The notes beneath the pieces are model-generated. The model was not told where the DNA came from, made no database searches, and saw only the letters and a program-made list of their open reading frames with translations. The translations under genes and the position numbers were made by a program. A stretch of 64,000 nt of DNA from Crotophaga sulcirostris (taxonomy: Eukaryota > Chordata > Aves > Cuculiformes > Crotophagidae), in NCBI GenBank assembly GCA_013397455.1, contig VYZB01000120.1, forward strand, positions 269,195 to 333,194, given 5' to 3'. This document shows positions 52,397 through 64,000 of the stretch, one piece after another; position 1 is the first letter of the stretch, and each line of letters begins with the position of its first letter.

Positions 52397-55300
52397 CCAA
52401 AATGTGGGAGGAAAATAGCGTAACGAGGAATGAAAATGTGGAAGTGATACGAAAAGAAAAAAGAGATCAGATTAATGGCAAAAAAAGAAAAACAGCATAA
52501 ATTATTTAAATTAGAAGAGAGAATAGCCAAAAGAGTGGGAAAGAAAAGAACTAAGAAACTAAATTTTAAAAGCAGTAACAAAATAGCAAGTTGGTATTTT
52601 TTGAGGGAATGAATGCATATGGCATACATTTTATCCTACTGCCTCAAAAGGCGCATGGAGGTGATGCTCAGTACTCCATTTGTGACAAGGTCATCATTTC
52701 TCAGGATTATCAGTGGAAGAAAAAAAAAGAACAGAAAGTTTTCAATATGCACACTACCATCTGTTTAAGGGCTGTATCCACAGCAACTAGAAACCAAGAC
52801 AAAAATCAGTCACCCCGTAACCACGCTCTCCTGAGAAACGAGCAACGTAAGATGATTTTTTCAGTTTCTAACAACACATTCAGACACAGCACCACTGAAC
52901 ACGTAAGGCCTAAAATGAGGCACATGAAGTGATGAAGCTGGTGATTTACACTGAACTTTTATCACATACTCAACCTGTTCCTCAAAGTTATGGGTATCTG
53001 ACCACGCAGCTCTCACACACAAAGCTCTGTGCTTCAGGCTCCTCCAGACCAGAACATTTCAGCTAGAGAAAGACTGGGAAAGCTAAAGCTCAAAGAGTTG
53101 TCAGCAAAGAAATTCTGGGGTGCTTGTTGCTTTTTTTTGTAGAAAGCATCCAAAGTGAATTCTGCTGTGGATAAAAGAGCTCAGTGAACAACAGGAAAAG
53201 CAAGATAAAATTATTTACATTCCAGTATCTTCATGGTACAGTAAAAATAACTATAAGACTACAATAACTATTGTTTTCTCCTTTCTTTCCTCGTTTTTAA
53301 AAAATATATTTTTAAAAAAACTTTTACTGTTTTTGTGTTTGCTTGCATAACTTATCAGGCTTACATTCTTCAGAATTTCTTGCAAAGACATGAAGAATAA
53401 GCTTACTACAGAAAGTGTCTATTTAAGAAAGCAGGCTCCTTATGGCCAGAACAGTGCTCACCCCATTGCTCAGAAAATGGAACAACACTAAAACCACCTA
53501 TAACCTTCTTGTGCTCTCCTTCTATTCGCTATCAATACTCAGGGAAACTGCATGGTCTCTTTTCTCAAATAGATGAAATGATGAGTAAAGGAGTACGAGG
53601 AATAAGCTGAGCACCTTCTCACGGGGCAGCTAAACAAAACTGTTGCATTATGGCATACAGACAAAAGCTAAAGTTCAATTCCCTCTGAAAACAGGAGAGG
53701 GAATGCTAATTTGTCTCATCTATGGCACATTACCTACGGACAGCACATCGGGACTCCAGAAATCTGCAAAACGTTCTCCCAGAATATAATTCAAAGCCAT
53801 ATTTGATGACTGAGATATAGTTTGCAGCTCTTATTATTTTCAGTTTCACAAAAAAATACTCCCTAAGAAACTGATCTGCATTCTTTTTCAGCTTCACTCC
53901 CACAGATAAAATTATCATCTAAATTCCACCTGTAACGTGATCTGTTCAACTTCACTGTCTTCAAATTATACCTTTCCAAGCCTCTAAAGGCAAAAGAATT
54001 GGCCAAGTATAGCAGTTCAGAACACAGTTTTCAATTTTTTGAATATTATTTTGTGATTGAAACAAGCCTGCTTTTTATTTTTCACCACTACATCTCAACA
54101 TTTGTGAATGATGCTTTTTGTGATTTAGTTGATGACCGGTAAATTGTGTGAGTGAGTCACTTAAAAAGAAGGCTGGTCAAAAGCTTTCATGACACATCTT
54201 TTCTGAAAAGCCTCTCTGAAACATTCATGCATTGATCCCATCGCCTGTTGAGCACTGGTTTCACAGATAAACATTGTCAGTTGACTAAACGTTGCGCTCA
54301 AGTTAAAGACCAAACATGAAGGTAACTTGAAAGTGTCTCAAAAACTCGTAGAGGGAAGCATCTTACTGATGTTCAAACAATGTTCATTTATTTTACTTAA
54401 ACCCCTCCACCTTCTTAAAGAACTCTATTTGAAGTCAAACATGAAAAGACATTTTTCCACTTTCACTGCTCATAGCCTAAGGAAAGGAGAAAATGAGAAG
54501 AAAATGTTATCAACTCTTTTTTTTATCGTTTACCATTCTGAACTTATTTACTGCTTCTTGCAATTAAAGATATATCATAAAGATTGTCCTTCATGGTTGG
54601 AAATGGCTTCTTCCTCCTATCTGAAGAAACCTGGCTGCATTCTTCCCTGCAGTACATAGCCCAACAGAAACTTTCAATTAATTTTCTATTACAATTGCAA
54701 TGTTCTAGAATTGAGCAATTTCTAGTTCAGTTCTTACATTAAAATTGATTAATGTTCTAATGGCAATACAGAAAAGTAGCTTAGGATCTTTCCACCTGAG
54801 GAACAATTTCACCAGATTGAAATGTCAAGACATCAAGGAAAACAGAATTATGTTATCAGGGACTAGAAACAAAAGATTCAAACTGTAGTTGGTGGCCAAA
54901 GCTTTATGCCATCACACCTCTAATTCTGGAAACATATTAACGGTAACCATAGCTATACTGACTTGCACTACACGAGTTTGAACTCAATGAGAACTTGCGT
55001 ATCAGTACACAGCTGTGTTTCAGGAAAAGGAAACTCAGTGAAGACCTTACATTCCTAGGCTGCAATTAAACTATGAGCAATATATGTTCACACAAAGCAA
55101 TACAAGGCCTATGTCGTCCTGTAGGTTTGATAGAGTAGTAACACATACATCTAAAACAAAGGAAAAAGTGAATTGAGACACCATCTGCCTTGTTTTATAG
55201 CCCTACAATGCAAAGTGTGTGAACATCTGTTTTTGTTGGTTTGACTAAAACAGAGAAAAAAAAGGCTCTACTATTCTATTCAATAAGGAAATAAACCAAG

Positions 55301-55806
55301 AGTATTAAATGCTGCAAACAGAAAATCCCTGTGGCTGATCTCTCTAAGAAATTTAGTTAATTTCTGCATTACCTAAAAAGAAACAATCCTTATTCAAACT
55401 ACATCTGCATACAAAGGAGTTATGCAAGACAATTTTCAACCTTTCTAAAAAAACTATGCTAACACCACAAATACTCAGAAGAGTCAGGAACATTTTGACC
55501 TCTCAACTTTCAACAGTGGCTCCTACTGAAGACCACCAAGAAGCAATCACTTTACCTTTCAGCCTCATTTTTTGGTGAAAGAATGGTGTAAGATATCCTT
55601 ACAGCATTGTCTGACATTCTGCTTACATCTTATGAAACAGTTTTAACATACAAAGCTACATAAACACCTTTGTGGCTACTAGCAGTAAAACAGCATATGA
55701 AAGACGAACTACGAAGAATAAATGCACACCTATTTTTAGGAAACATGAACCAAAAATGCATTTTTCCCATATCTTAATATAATCCTTACAGAACATATAT
55801 CAATAC

Positions 55807-56055
55807 CTGCTGCTGTTGCCTTTGCTGCCTCATTTGGGCAACCTGAGACATCATGATCTGACGATCCAGTAGCTCCATTCTCTGCTGCCTCTGGATGTCA
55901 ACTGTTGCTCCCATTCCCACTCGAACTTCGTTCGTTGGTTCCGCAGATGAGAAGACTGGTTCAAGAGTCCAAGAAAATATCTTTGCTACCCAGCTGGGTA
56001 CACAAAGAATTCGATGAACTTTCAATATACTGCTATTGTAGCAAATCCCAGAAAC
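55807..56055 (-). CDS. UBAC2: UBAC2 third-from-last coding exon (end of rhomboid-like domain and basic Q-rich linker)
   Basis: A 249-base, 83-codon exon in phase 0. The acceptor AG is at 56057-56056 after a T-rich tract, and the donor GT is at 55806-55805. It begins VSGICYNSSILKVHRILC, continues through PSWVAKIFSWTLEPVFSS, and reaches MGATVDIQRQQRMELLDRQ and a Q/R-rich run ending QQQQ. This corresponds to the last part of the rhomboid-like membrane domain and the start of the cytosolic linker of UBAC2. The QQQQ end joins DGMINWN of the next exon as in other vertebrates. Together the three exons give 159 codons, roughly the C-terminal half of a protein of about 344 residues. An open frame that continues leftward past the donor is intron read-through. 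Confidence 0.96.
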
Positions 56056-59000
56056 CTAAAACCAAAAATAAAATGTTAAAAACCAAACCAAAACAAACCT
56101 TAAACACATCACATTTACTTTGTATTTAGCTGCAGATAGCAGTTGCTCTGTTTTTTAAAGCACTTTTCATTGTATTTACCCAGAATTCTCAGTCAAGTAT
56201 CAGGGAAAGAATAGGGGATTTCTTTACCTCTAACTTCCCCACAACTAGAGACTATTATTTTTTAAAATCTGTGTACTACATTGCCTGTAACTCAGAAAGC
56301 TGCTGGGTTGGTTTTTTTTGTTTGTTCGTTTCAGAATTTGAGCCCAAAACCAAGCAACCGTTTCTCAAGCAAGTCAAGACTAAAATGAAGTTTTCACTTC
56401 AGGTAAAGGAACTCGTCAGAGTACGTTGCACGCTGGCCTAAGAAGATCAAGACTGCCCCTGAGGATGCTGAAGCATTGTAAACACTCCTTATAAAAACCA
56501 AGCTCCCTTAAGGCTTCTGCCTCTACCACCCAAGTCTTTCCTTCTAGTAAAAATAAATGCAGATCAGCTGACTTGAAGTTAAATCTGAGAGTATGCACAG
56601 ACTTACTCCAAAGGGATTCCACCTGCCTTCTAGGAGAAAGAAGAAAAAAGAAAAAAAGGTTCAAACACCAGTTCTTTAAAAACTGTGATGTTGAAACCCC
56701 CAGATCTTGTCATGCCCTTCTCCCACCTATAAGAAAAATACACACCCCCTGCATTCACACTTGTGCTCACCTTTGGAGCTTGATTTCATTTTAGATTCAG
56801 GAGGAGCAACAGAAATCCACGTGCTCCATAAATGATCTACAGCCATCACTCAACCATCAATTTAAATCTCACTACAAAGCTTTAGCGCTTGACACCCAGA
56901 GCAGTCCAGCAGAAAAGCCGAAGTTCTTGCACAAACTCCCAGCCTGCATTCTGCTTTATGCCATATTTCAGTATTTGTGACTAATTATTGTCTGTTATGC
57001 CACAAGACTTATGCTATGACAACAGTGAAATGAACAGGAAGAGATACGAACTCCAAAAAATCTGTTAATGTACCCAAACAATGCAGGTTTGCTAGAAGCA
57101 ATGTAGCCTATTTATTTGGGGATATTTATTTTATTTCACTGTCATTTGTACAAACATACCAAATGTGTTGCTGCATATACAAAGGGAGACAGTATAGGAA
57201 AATGCAATGTTCTTTGGGAGGGGGTTATTTTTCAGATTGTTTACAAGGTTATTGTTAATCATCCAGTCAGATAATGAGACTTTTAGAAAAAATACATTCT
57301 GCACTGGGAAACACTGATTTTCACTTCATTCTACTTTCATTTTATGACTGCTCTCTGGCTTGGATGTAACACCAAACACAGGCTACCATTCTAAAATGAA
57401 AAAAAACATCTTTAAACTACCCTTAACCCTTTCTTTGTGCTATCAGGAAGGAGGTAAATGGGATGGGGTAAGAGGAAGGCTGTAATCTCTGGCATCATAG
57501 TGAAGATTGTCTTTAACAAAAAATTTCTCTATTCACAGAAAAGTCGTGAGTAGACTTCAGGAATGACAGGGCATTGGAACAGAAGCTTCTTTATGACCTC
57601 AGAAATTCTGTCTCAGCTCTAGTGAAACATTTCCAGATGACTGTAAGCCCATGATCAAAACTGAAACAGAACAATAACTGCCAAAGAATAAGAGGATATT
57701 CATATTACTTCTGCAATTCATTTACTTTTGGTATATAGTACTTGAGGTATCTACCAGTAAAGAAGGTCCCTCAAAAGCTAACCAGCTGGTCCCAAGAGTT
57801 ACACAGAGAGGCTCATCACTCAAGAACACCCATACTGTAGCGCCACCAGGAAGGTCTTAACAATCTAATAAACGAGCAATATCATATTTTCTTATTTTGC
57901 TGGCATGAAACAGTATAACAGAGATAAAGCAACTTGCTTAGTATCACGGAAGACATCTGTGGCAAAACCAAGTGCGTTAATCTACTCCTCCTGTCACATT
58001 AACAGCATAATGCTTCTTCTTCCTAGAGTATTGAAAACTCATAAAAGAGTGCTTAGTATAACTGGAGACTAAGTTGGTAGCATGTTTTAAAAACAAATTA
58101 TGGCCTTTTAGAGATCAAAATGCCAGTGTCACTTTTTTCCAGATGACAGGAGGACCCTAGAGCAAGTCATCACGTAGAATTTGTACTAAAGAGGACTTGT
58201 GTGCTGAATTTCAAATCTGGTTTACTTCAAAAATCAAAATGTAATTTATCAAATTAACATTTGTGATTCTGGAAGACATTATAAGAATATCAAATTTGAT
58301 CCCTCTAGGAATTCAAAGATGATGTTCTCTGGGAAATGGTTATTAATGTGATGTTGTTATTCTGTTGGGGCATTTAAACTAGAAGAAGAAAAGATGTCAA
58401 CAATTCTGCTTGTACTTTCAAAACAAAAGAAACATTAAAGTAAGCAACATATTGTGAAACGAGTGACAGAAAAAGTAGTATTGTTAAGAGAAGTCAAGTC
58501 GGAGATTTTATTGCAAAAATTACTGAACCAGGTTGCAAATATTATGTATATAGTTAATGTGATGATTTCTTACACGCAAAATGCAAAAGCAGCACCAGAA
58601 CCTACAGATTATCTTCCTTCCTTGCACCTCGTATCATTAGACTATGGAGCCAGTCCCCCTCTTTGGTCCTAGGGATTCTGCACAGGTGTAAGCAGGCAGG
58701 GAAAGTGCTCCTGCCCAAAATACGTTGACCAACGTCACACCAGCATTCTCTCACTTCTTCAAAATATCCCTCCCAGTTACTGATGTCTGCTCACTCTATC
58801 ACCTATAGCCCTTCATTAAGGTCCAGTGTTTCCAGGGTACCCTGAAGGGGTTCAAAAAGTCACAGGAACAAAACAAAGCAAGTGGTGATAGGAAAATGTA
58901 TATCTCCCTGAATGTGTGACAAATTTTGATACGTGTCTGATAACATTAACCACAAACAGAATCATTCTCTTATCAACTCAAGATAGAAAATACACCAAAG

Positions 59001-59131
59001 AGACAGCAGTAACATGCCTTTAGTGTCAGTACCTTGGGACTTGTTTGTCTCAGAAGGGAAAGTGTGCTGCAAGCACCAAGTAGTAGCTGCATCAGTAAAA
59101 GTACTCTCACATTCTTCTAAGTAGAGACAGC

Positions 59132-59443
59132 TAGAGAACCACTTAGGTTGGAAAAGACCTTTAAGATCAAGTTCAACCATTAATCTTACACTCCCAAGTC
59201 CACCCATCAACTGTGCCCCTAAGTGCCACATCTACACATCTGCTAAACACCTCCAGGGAGGGTGACTCAACCACTTTCCTGGGCAGCCTGTGCCAGTGCT
59301 TAATAACCCTTTCGGTGAAGAATTTTTTCCTAATATCAAATCTAAGCTTCCCCGGCGCAATCTAAGGCCATCTCCTCTTGTCCTATTTAGGAAAAGACAC
59401 CTATACCCACCTCGTTACAACCTCCTTTCAGGTAGTTATAGAC
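59132..59443 (-). mobile_element. CR1 3' fragment
   Basis: First-class copy with GGTTGGAAAAGACCTTTAAG at the left. It runs to CTCCTTTCAGGTAGTTATAG, after which its similarity to the copy at 60488 stops abruptly. The terminal octamer tail is eroded. Confidence 0.87.
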
Positions 59444-60487
59444 AACAACTCACTCCAGAGCATTTAATCAGAAGAAAAGGCTTTATCAGGCTAAAAGCCT
59501 ATGGTCATTGCAAAAATGGAGAATGGCACTTAGCACTGTGAGTGAGACTCATAGAGATGGCTCCTACCTCCCTTCCTAGCTTTACTGAGCTCTATAGAGT
59601 AGCATGCCTGGTCTATAGCCAATACATCAGCTGCACTCAGCTGTCTTCTCTCTCTTTGTTGCTTTGTAACAGCACGCTCGTGTCTTGGCCTTTCCTTGCC
59701 CTGCCTTAGACAGAAACCCACTGCATAACCCAAACATGTGGTCTTCTCTGCTCACGGAGCAGGAAGTTGAGAGGTCTGACAATAGAAAATTCTCAGCAAG
59801 ATCTAAAATAAAAAGCACTTGGTAGAGAAAGACAAACCTGTACAGGAGTAGCAGAAGTATATTTATTACATAGAGTTGCGAAGAAACTTACTGTGAACCA
59901 GTAATTATTCAGAGGAGTTGTGTGAGGCAGTAGTTCTTCACAAGCACAAGCAGATGGAAGGACAGACTCAGCAGTGAAGAACAGCACCAAGCGTGCCCTG
60001 GCAATCCACCTTGCTACCTCCACGTCTGTTAGGATTTCAGTGCCACTCCCCTTCATCTCCCCCTTGTTTTACTACTCCAATTTAAAGCTATTAGATGGGA
60101 GTACACGAAACTTTAAGCACTTTGCTTGGTTTTAAGAAATATTCAAGAAGTTTCATCTAGTGAGGAAGAGGGACCTATTTGCATATTTCCAACAAACCCA
60201 GAATGGAGACATTTGTAGTCAAAACAGGTCTCATGATTCAGTCTGGTTTAGTGTCATACACCCATCTTAATGTCAACTATTTCCAAAGAACTTCCTCTTT
60301 AGCTGGTTCATATGCAGAACTCAATATGTATAATTTAAAAAAAAACAAACAAGCTTTGACAATTCATAAAGTAACTTTTTATACTATTTTTGTTACAGTC
60401 ATCTAGTGAATTTCAAGTGTTTAAGAAACTAAATCAACTTTGTTTATACAATGACAATAAGGTGATCTCATTATATCCCAACTTCAG

Positions 60488-61105
60488 AGAATCATAGAAT
60501 CATAGAATCACTTGGTTGGAAAAGACCTTTGAGATCGTCGAGTCCAACAGCACCTGTCCACTATTAAACCACATCCCTGAGTACTTCAGCTACCCATCTT
60601 TTAAACACCTCCAGGGATGGGGACTCAAACCACCTCCCTGGGCAGCTGTGCCAGTGTCTGACAACCCTTTCAGTGAAGAAAATTTTCCTCATGTCTAATC
60701 TGAACCTTCCCTCGTGCAACTTGTAGCCATTTCCTCTTGTCCTACAGCCTCTCACTTGGGAGAAGAGACAAGCACCCACCTCACTACAACCTCCTTTCAG
60801 GCAGTTGTAGACAGTGATGATGTCTGCCCTCAGCCTCCTTTAAGCTCTCTCTAGGCTAAACAGTCCCAGTTCCCTCAGCCGCTCCTCATAAGACTGGTGC
60901 TCCAGCCCCCTCACAAGCTTTGTTGCCCTTCTCTGGATACGCTCCAGCACCTCAATGTCTTTCCTGTAGTGAGGGGCCCAAAACACAGCACTTGAGGTGC
61001 AGCCTCACCAATGTCGAGTACAGGGGCACAATCACTTCTCTGGTCCTGCTGGCCACACTGTTTCTGATACAGGCCAAGATGCCATCAACACTGTACGTCA
61101 GGTTA
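60488..61105 (-). mobile_element. CR1 LINE 3' fragment
   Basis: A well preserved first-class copy that starts with two and a half tail units (ATCATAGAATCATAGAATC) and extends about 620 bases to the GATGCCATCAACACTGTACG end of the ORF2-equivalent region. Confidence 0.92.
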
Positions 61106-63149
61106 AAGCGCTTGTTTCCCCAAACAGATGAGCAACCAGAGCAGTTTAGGCTCTAAAAAGTCACCACGGAAAGATGTTGCTGCTATATTCACATTGCTAG
61201 AACAGAGAATTTTTTGCTGGCAACAGAAAATGCATCTTAGTTGTTTTCTGTTAGTCAAATTATCACAATCTACAACCTCACCCCCCAGATTGTACGAGGC
61301 ACAATGCTAAGCGGAAGAAATGGAATATGCTGGAAACTGGAACGCTGCAGAAAAGAAGTGTGCTTACATTTTTTCAGTTTCTTAACATCATGGCTTACTA
61401 CTGGTCCTTCACATGAAGTTTCCTAACCTCTTCCCGCCTTTGTAGAAACTCCAACTTCCCCTCCTCTTCCCTCATGTCCCGCCAAAGTTGTACATTTTTC
61501 AGAAAAAGGAAGTAGCTGCAGTTTCTCTTTTATATTAGGTAAACCAAGCATGGAAGCTCTCCAATATTTTACACGACAAAAACACATATGTTCCACTACT
61601 AACGGAGACATTTAAAATCATTGTACTAGGTTAACCATAAAAAAAAAGGAAATAAAATGGAAAAAACAGTTGGTTGATCAGTGTAGAAAATTATGTTGAA
61701 ACTTATTTTGCCTAATGGAGAGTACTTGACAGCAAATACTCAATTATTTTGTTCTGAATAATTTAAATATATTCATCATATGTATTCAAGACTTTGCTGT
61801 TTTCAAATATCAACAAATTGAAAGCAAATAGCAGTATTGTTAAGGTGAAGTGACATCTTTATGCCTATTTTATCTGTTTTATCCTTCATATGTTTTGAAT
61901 TCTATTCAACTAGAATCAAAACATGGTGCTGAAGTTTGTGTCGAGATTCTGCATTTACCTTGATTAGAGAAACACATTTATCAAACCAAGGAAGATCATG
62001 TGAAAACCACCCAACAAATAAAAACACCACACTTGTATTTTCAACTTGTAGTTATAACCTGCAATGTAACTGTAACTCATTAGATTATTTTGTTTGAGTT
62101 TTCTTGAAGGAAATAGATCTCAATCATTCTTTGTGTATGTGTAAGCATGACTGTACTGCCATTTCATCACAGTACATCTATTCTTAACTTGTACTTGTGA
62201 CCTAAGGACAGGTTCCCTTGGGTCTCTGGTAGATTTCTGCAGGGAGTCATCATCATATTGTTAACCAAACCTCTTTACATAAAAGACCACGATTGAATTT
62301 ATCTGCACCAATGTAGACATCTGTAATTTAAAAGCCTATCTATCAGCTGTTTTTTAAATTTGGTTTCATAGTCAACTGAGAGAAACGGGTGCTGCAAAGA
62401 TGTGACTCATCCAAAGTACACACACCGCTGAATTACTCTCATGGATTCCCTCTCCAAACAACGGTAACATTGCAGCCATGATGGTGTACATGTATAGGTA
62501 GAAAAGCCTGATAGAAGCAATCTACCTCTTTCCGAGCCAACTGGCACAGTTGACCAAGGAAGTTGAAAATTTAAAAGTGAAATACAAACTGAGAACTAAA
62601 ATCCACTTTTTCTACAGGATCTCATAAGCCATGGATATAAAAGAGAAAGTATCTTATGACACATTATTACCTTTTTCCCTCCTTTCCTTCTTCTGGAACT
62701 GGAAATATTTGCATCTCCCTCCTCCCCAAATAATTTTAACCTCATTTCCACACTAACATCCCCGTATATGCCAGATGAATCAACTACTTTTCTTCTCAGA
62801 TGCTTTAATTGATGCAGGGAGTAAGTGTGGTCAATGTCACATGTTTCCATGTAGCCATCTAGACACAAGCAAGGTGTCTAACCTCCCATCACAGAGGAGA
62901 CAAAGTCAAAACAGTCAGCATAATGTAGTGACACTCATCTCAAATAAAGTCACCTACAGTCACTCAACTGAATATTGACCACTGCCCCCATGCAGATACC
63001 TCACGTTGGTTTTGGGTGGGACTCAGCGTATCTGTTAGCCTACATATGAGTGTCTGCAGCTGTCCAAGACAAACAGACAATGCTTCTTTTTCATGTCTGT
63101 TATTCTGTTGCTTTTCCATTTCTTATTTTAGGCTATGCACTTCACAACC

Positions 63150-63304
63150 TGTGTGCTAAGGTTGCCCAGAGAGCTTGTGGAGAATCCATCCTTGGAGACA
63201 TTCAAAAGGTATCTGGACATGGTCCTAGACAATGGGCTCTAGGTGGTCCTGCTTGAACAGGGGGCTGAACAAGATGTCAACCTCAGTGACTCCGTGATTC
63301 TGTG
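63150..63304 (+). mobile_element. CR1 3' fragment
   Basis: Contains AAGGTTGCCCAGAGAGCTTG, then TATCTGGACATGGTCCTAGA, and ends GACTCCGTGATTCTGTGA. Third tail class, the same as the copy at 21075. Confidence 0.85.
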
Positions 63305-64000
63305 AACTGTCTTACTACTTGGTCTTTTGCACGCAGTACTATCAGCATCGGGGAATCACATCAATTACACATAAAATATATGTTTTCATTTAGGAAAATA
63401 TAATACATGCAGAATTTTTAGTAAGTGAATAGTCTTACTGGTGTTAACAATACTACTGATACCTATATTGTAAACCCAATGTCAAATAATCAGAAATCAC
63501 AACTCAAGTTCCAAAAAGTCAATAGCTAGGTTGTCTTAAAATCGTAAATGGGTTTTGGTGGGTTTTATTCTTGTTTTGTTTTTTTTAAAATCGTTTCTTT
63601 TATGATTTCCAGGCCTTCGGGATATTCTTTTGGATCTTGAAGTGGTAATTTGCACAAAGATTAAAAGCTTATTTTACTACTAGGAAAGCTTACATTCCCC
63701 AAAGACTTCTGAATTCTTGAGCTAGGACTTCAAGAAACACTGACAAGAAAAAGAAGAAAAATGAAACCAAATAAAAAGTATTGGTAAAACTTTCTGCCTC
63801 TTTACAAATTTTCTTGAAACAGAGATGGGGTTACCCATATAATCGAAGAAGGAGTGGTGATTTAATTTGAACATCGGGTCTTAAAATTGTATGGGTCAAT
63901 ATTTTTATTTATGTCTTTTATATGATAAAAACTTTTTCTGCAATTTTTGGAACATAATTCACAGTAATGCGTAATATGATTTGGCTGTAGAATAAAGACC

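Larger units (their letters stand above)
42328..55806 (-). other. UBAC2: Penultimate intron of UBAC2
   Basis: A 13.5-kb AT-rich intron with GT..AG ends. It contains CR1 fragments at about 45105, 48362, 49550 and 52278 and otherwise unassigned sequence. No GPR18 or GPR183 reading frame is present in it; in human those receptors lie in a UBAC2 intron, which I believe is a more upstream one. No other coding exon was supported. Confidence 0.88.
56056..64000 (-). other. UBAC2: UBAC2 intron continuing beyond the right edge
   Basis: Sequence upstream of the 249-base exon in UBAC2's direction. I searched by eye for the preceding exon (the transmembrane segment before the SGLCY-like motif) and did not find it. 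The stretch is AT-rich and holds CR1 pieces at about 59132, 60488 and 63150, plus an unidentified 600-base segment after 59443. The upstream exons probably lie beyond 64000. Confidence 0.7.

Noticed and set aside
55786..55806. Continuation of the UBAC2 frame past the third-from-last exon
   Set aside because: The GT donor at 55806-55805 and the matching acceptor at 42328 restore the known UBAC2 sequence, so the extra residues are intronic.
56416..56664. 82-codon minus-strand frame upstream of the UBAC2 exon
   Set aside because: It does not match the expected preceding UBAC2 exon (a transmembrane segment), and no correctly phased splice sites were seen.
63560..63665. Short minus-strand protein-like frame (LQDPKEYPEGLEIIKETILKK)
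   Set aside because: Only about 25 codons, no clear splice acceptor, and it does not match any part of UBAC2 that I know.

Overview
The window is vertebrate nuclear DNA and almost certainly from a bird. It carries about twenty 5'-truncated CR1 retrotransposon fragments that end in the avian ATTCTATGA-type 3' tail. No Alu- or L1-like repeats were seen. The coding content is one intronless GPCR gene plus three exons of a split gene whose protein is clearly UBAC2. Coding density is very low, and most open reading frames longer than 60 codons are chance or CR1-derived.

Layout. 1-27.9 kb is intergenic, with CR1 copies at about 1.4, 4.8, 6.4-7.1, 13.5-14.4, 14.9, 17.5, 21.1-22.1 and 25.5 kb; no gene was recognised. 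28.0-30.7 kb is a GC-rich block containing a complete plus-strand 354-residue class A GPCR of the GPR183 (EBI2) family at 28731-29795. 30.7-38.6 kb is intergenic and holds CR1 pieces, a 21-bp minisatellite (32557-32870) and simple repeats. From 38.9 kb to the right edge lies the 3' part of UBAC2 on the minus strand: terminal exon 38897-39004, penultimate exon 42205-42327, third-from-last exon 55807-56055, all phase 0 with canonical splice sites. The remaining upstream exons (roughly the N-terminal half) were not found and probably lie to the right of the window.

Biology. UBAC2 is an ER-membrane rhomboid-like pseudoprotease with a C-terminal UBA domain, acting in ER-associated degradation. GPR183 is the oxysterol-sensing chemotactic receptor of lymphocytes and dendritic cells. 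In human, as I recall it, GPR183 and GPR18 sit inside a UBAC2 intron on the opposite strand. Here a GPR183-like gene lies about 9.1 kb beyond the UBAC2 stop codon, tail-to-tail with it. Its sequence is divergent and GC-rich but keeps the residues I remember as the oxysterol-contacting set. The best explanation is an avian GPR183 paralogue or a relocated copy; this is the most interesting item in the window. No bacterial-type system, CRISPR, tRNA, rRNA or intact retrovirus was seen.
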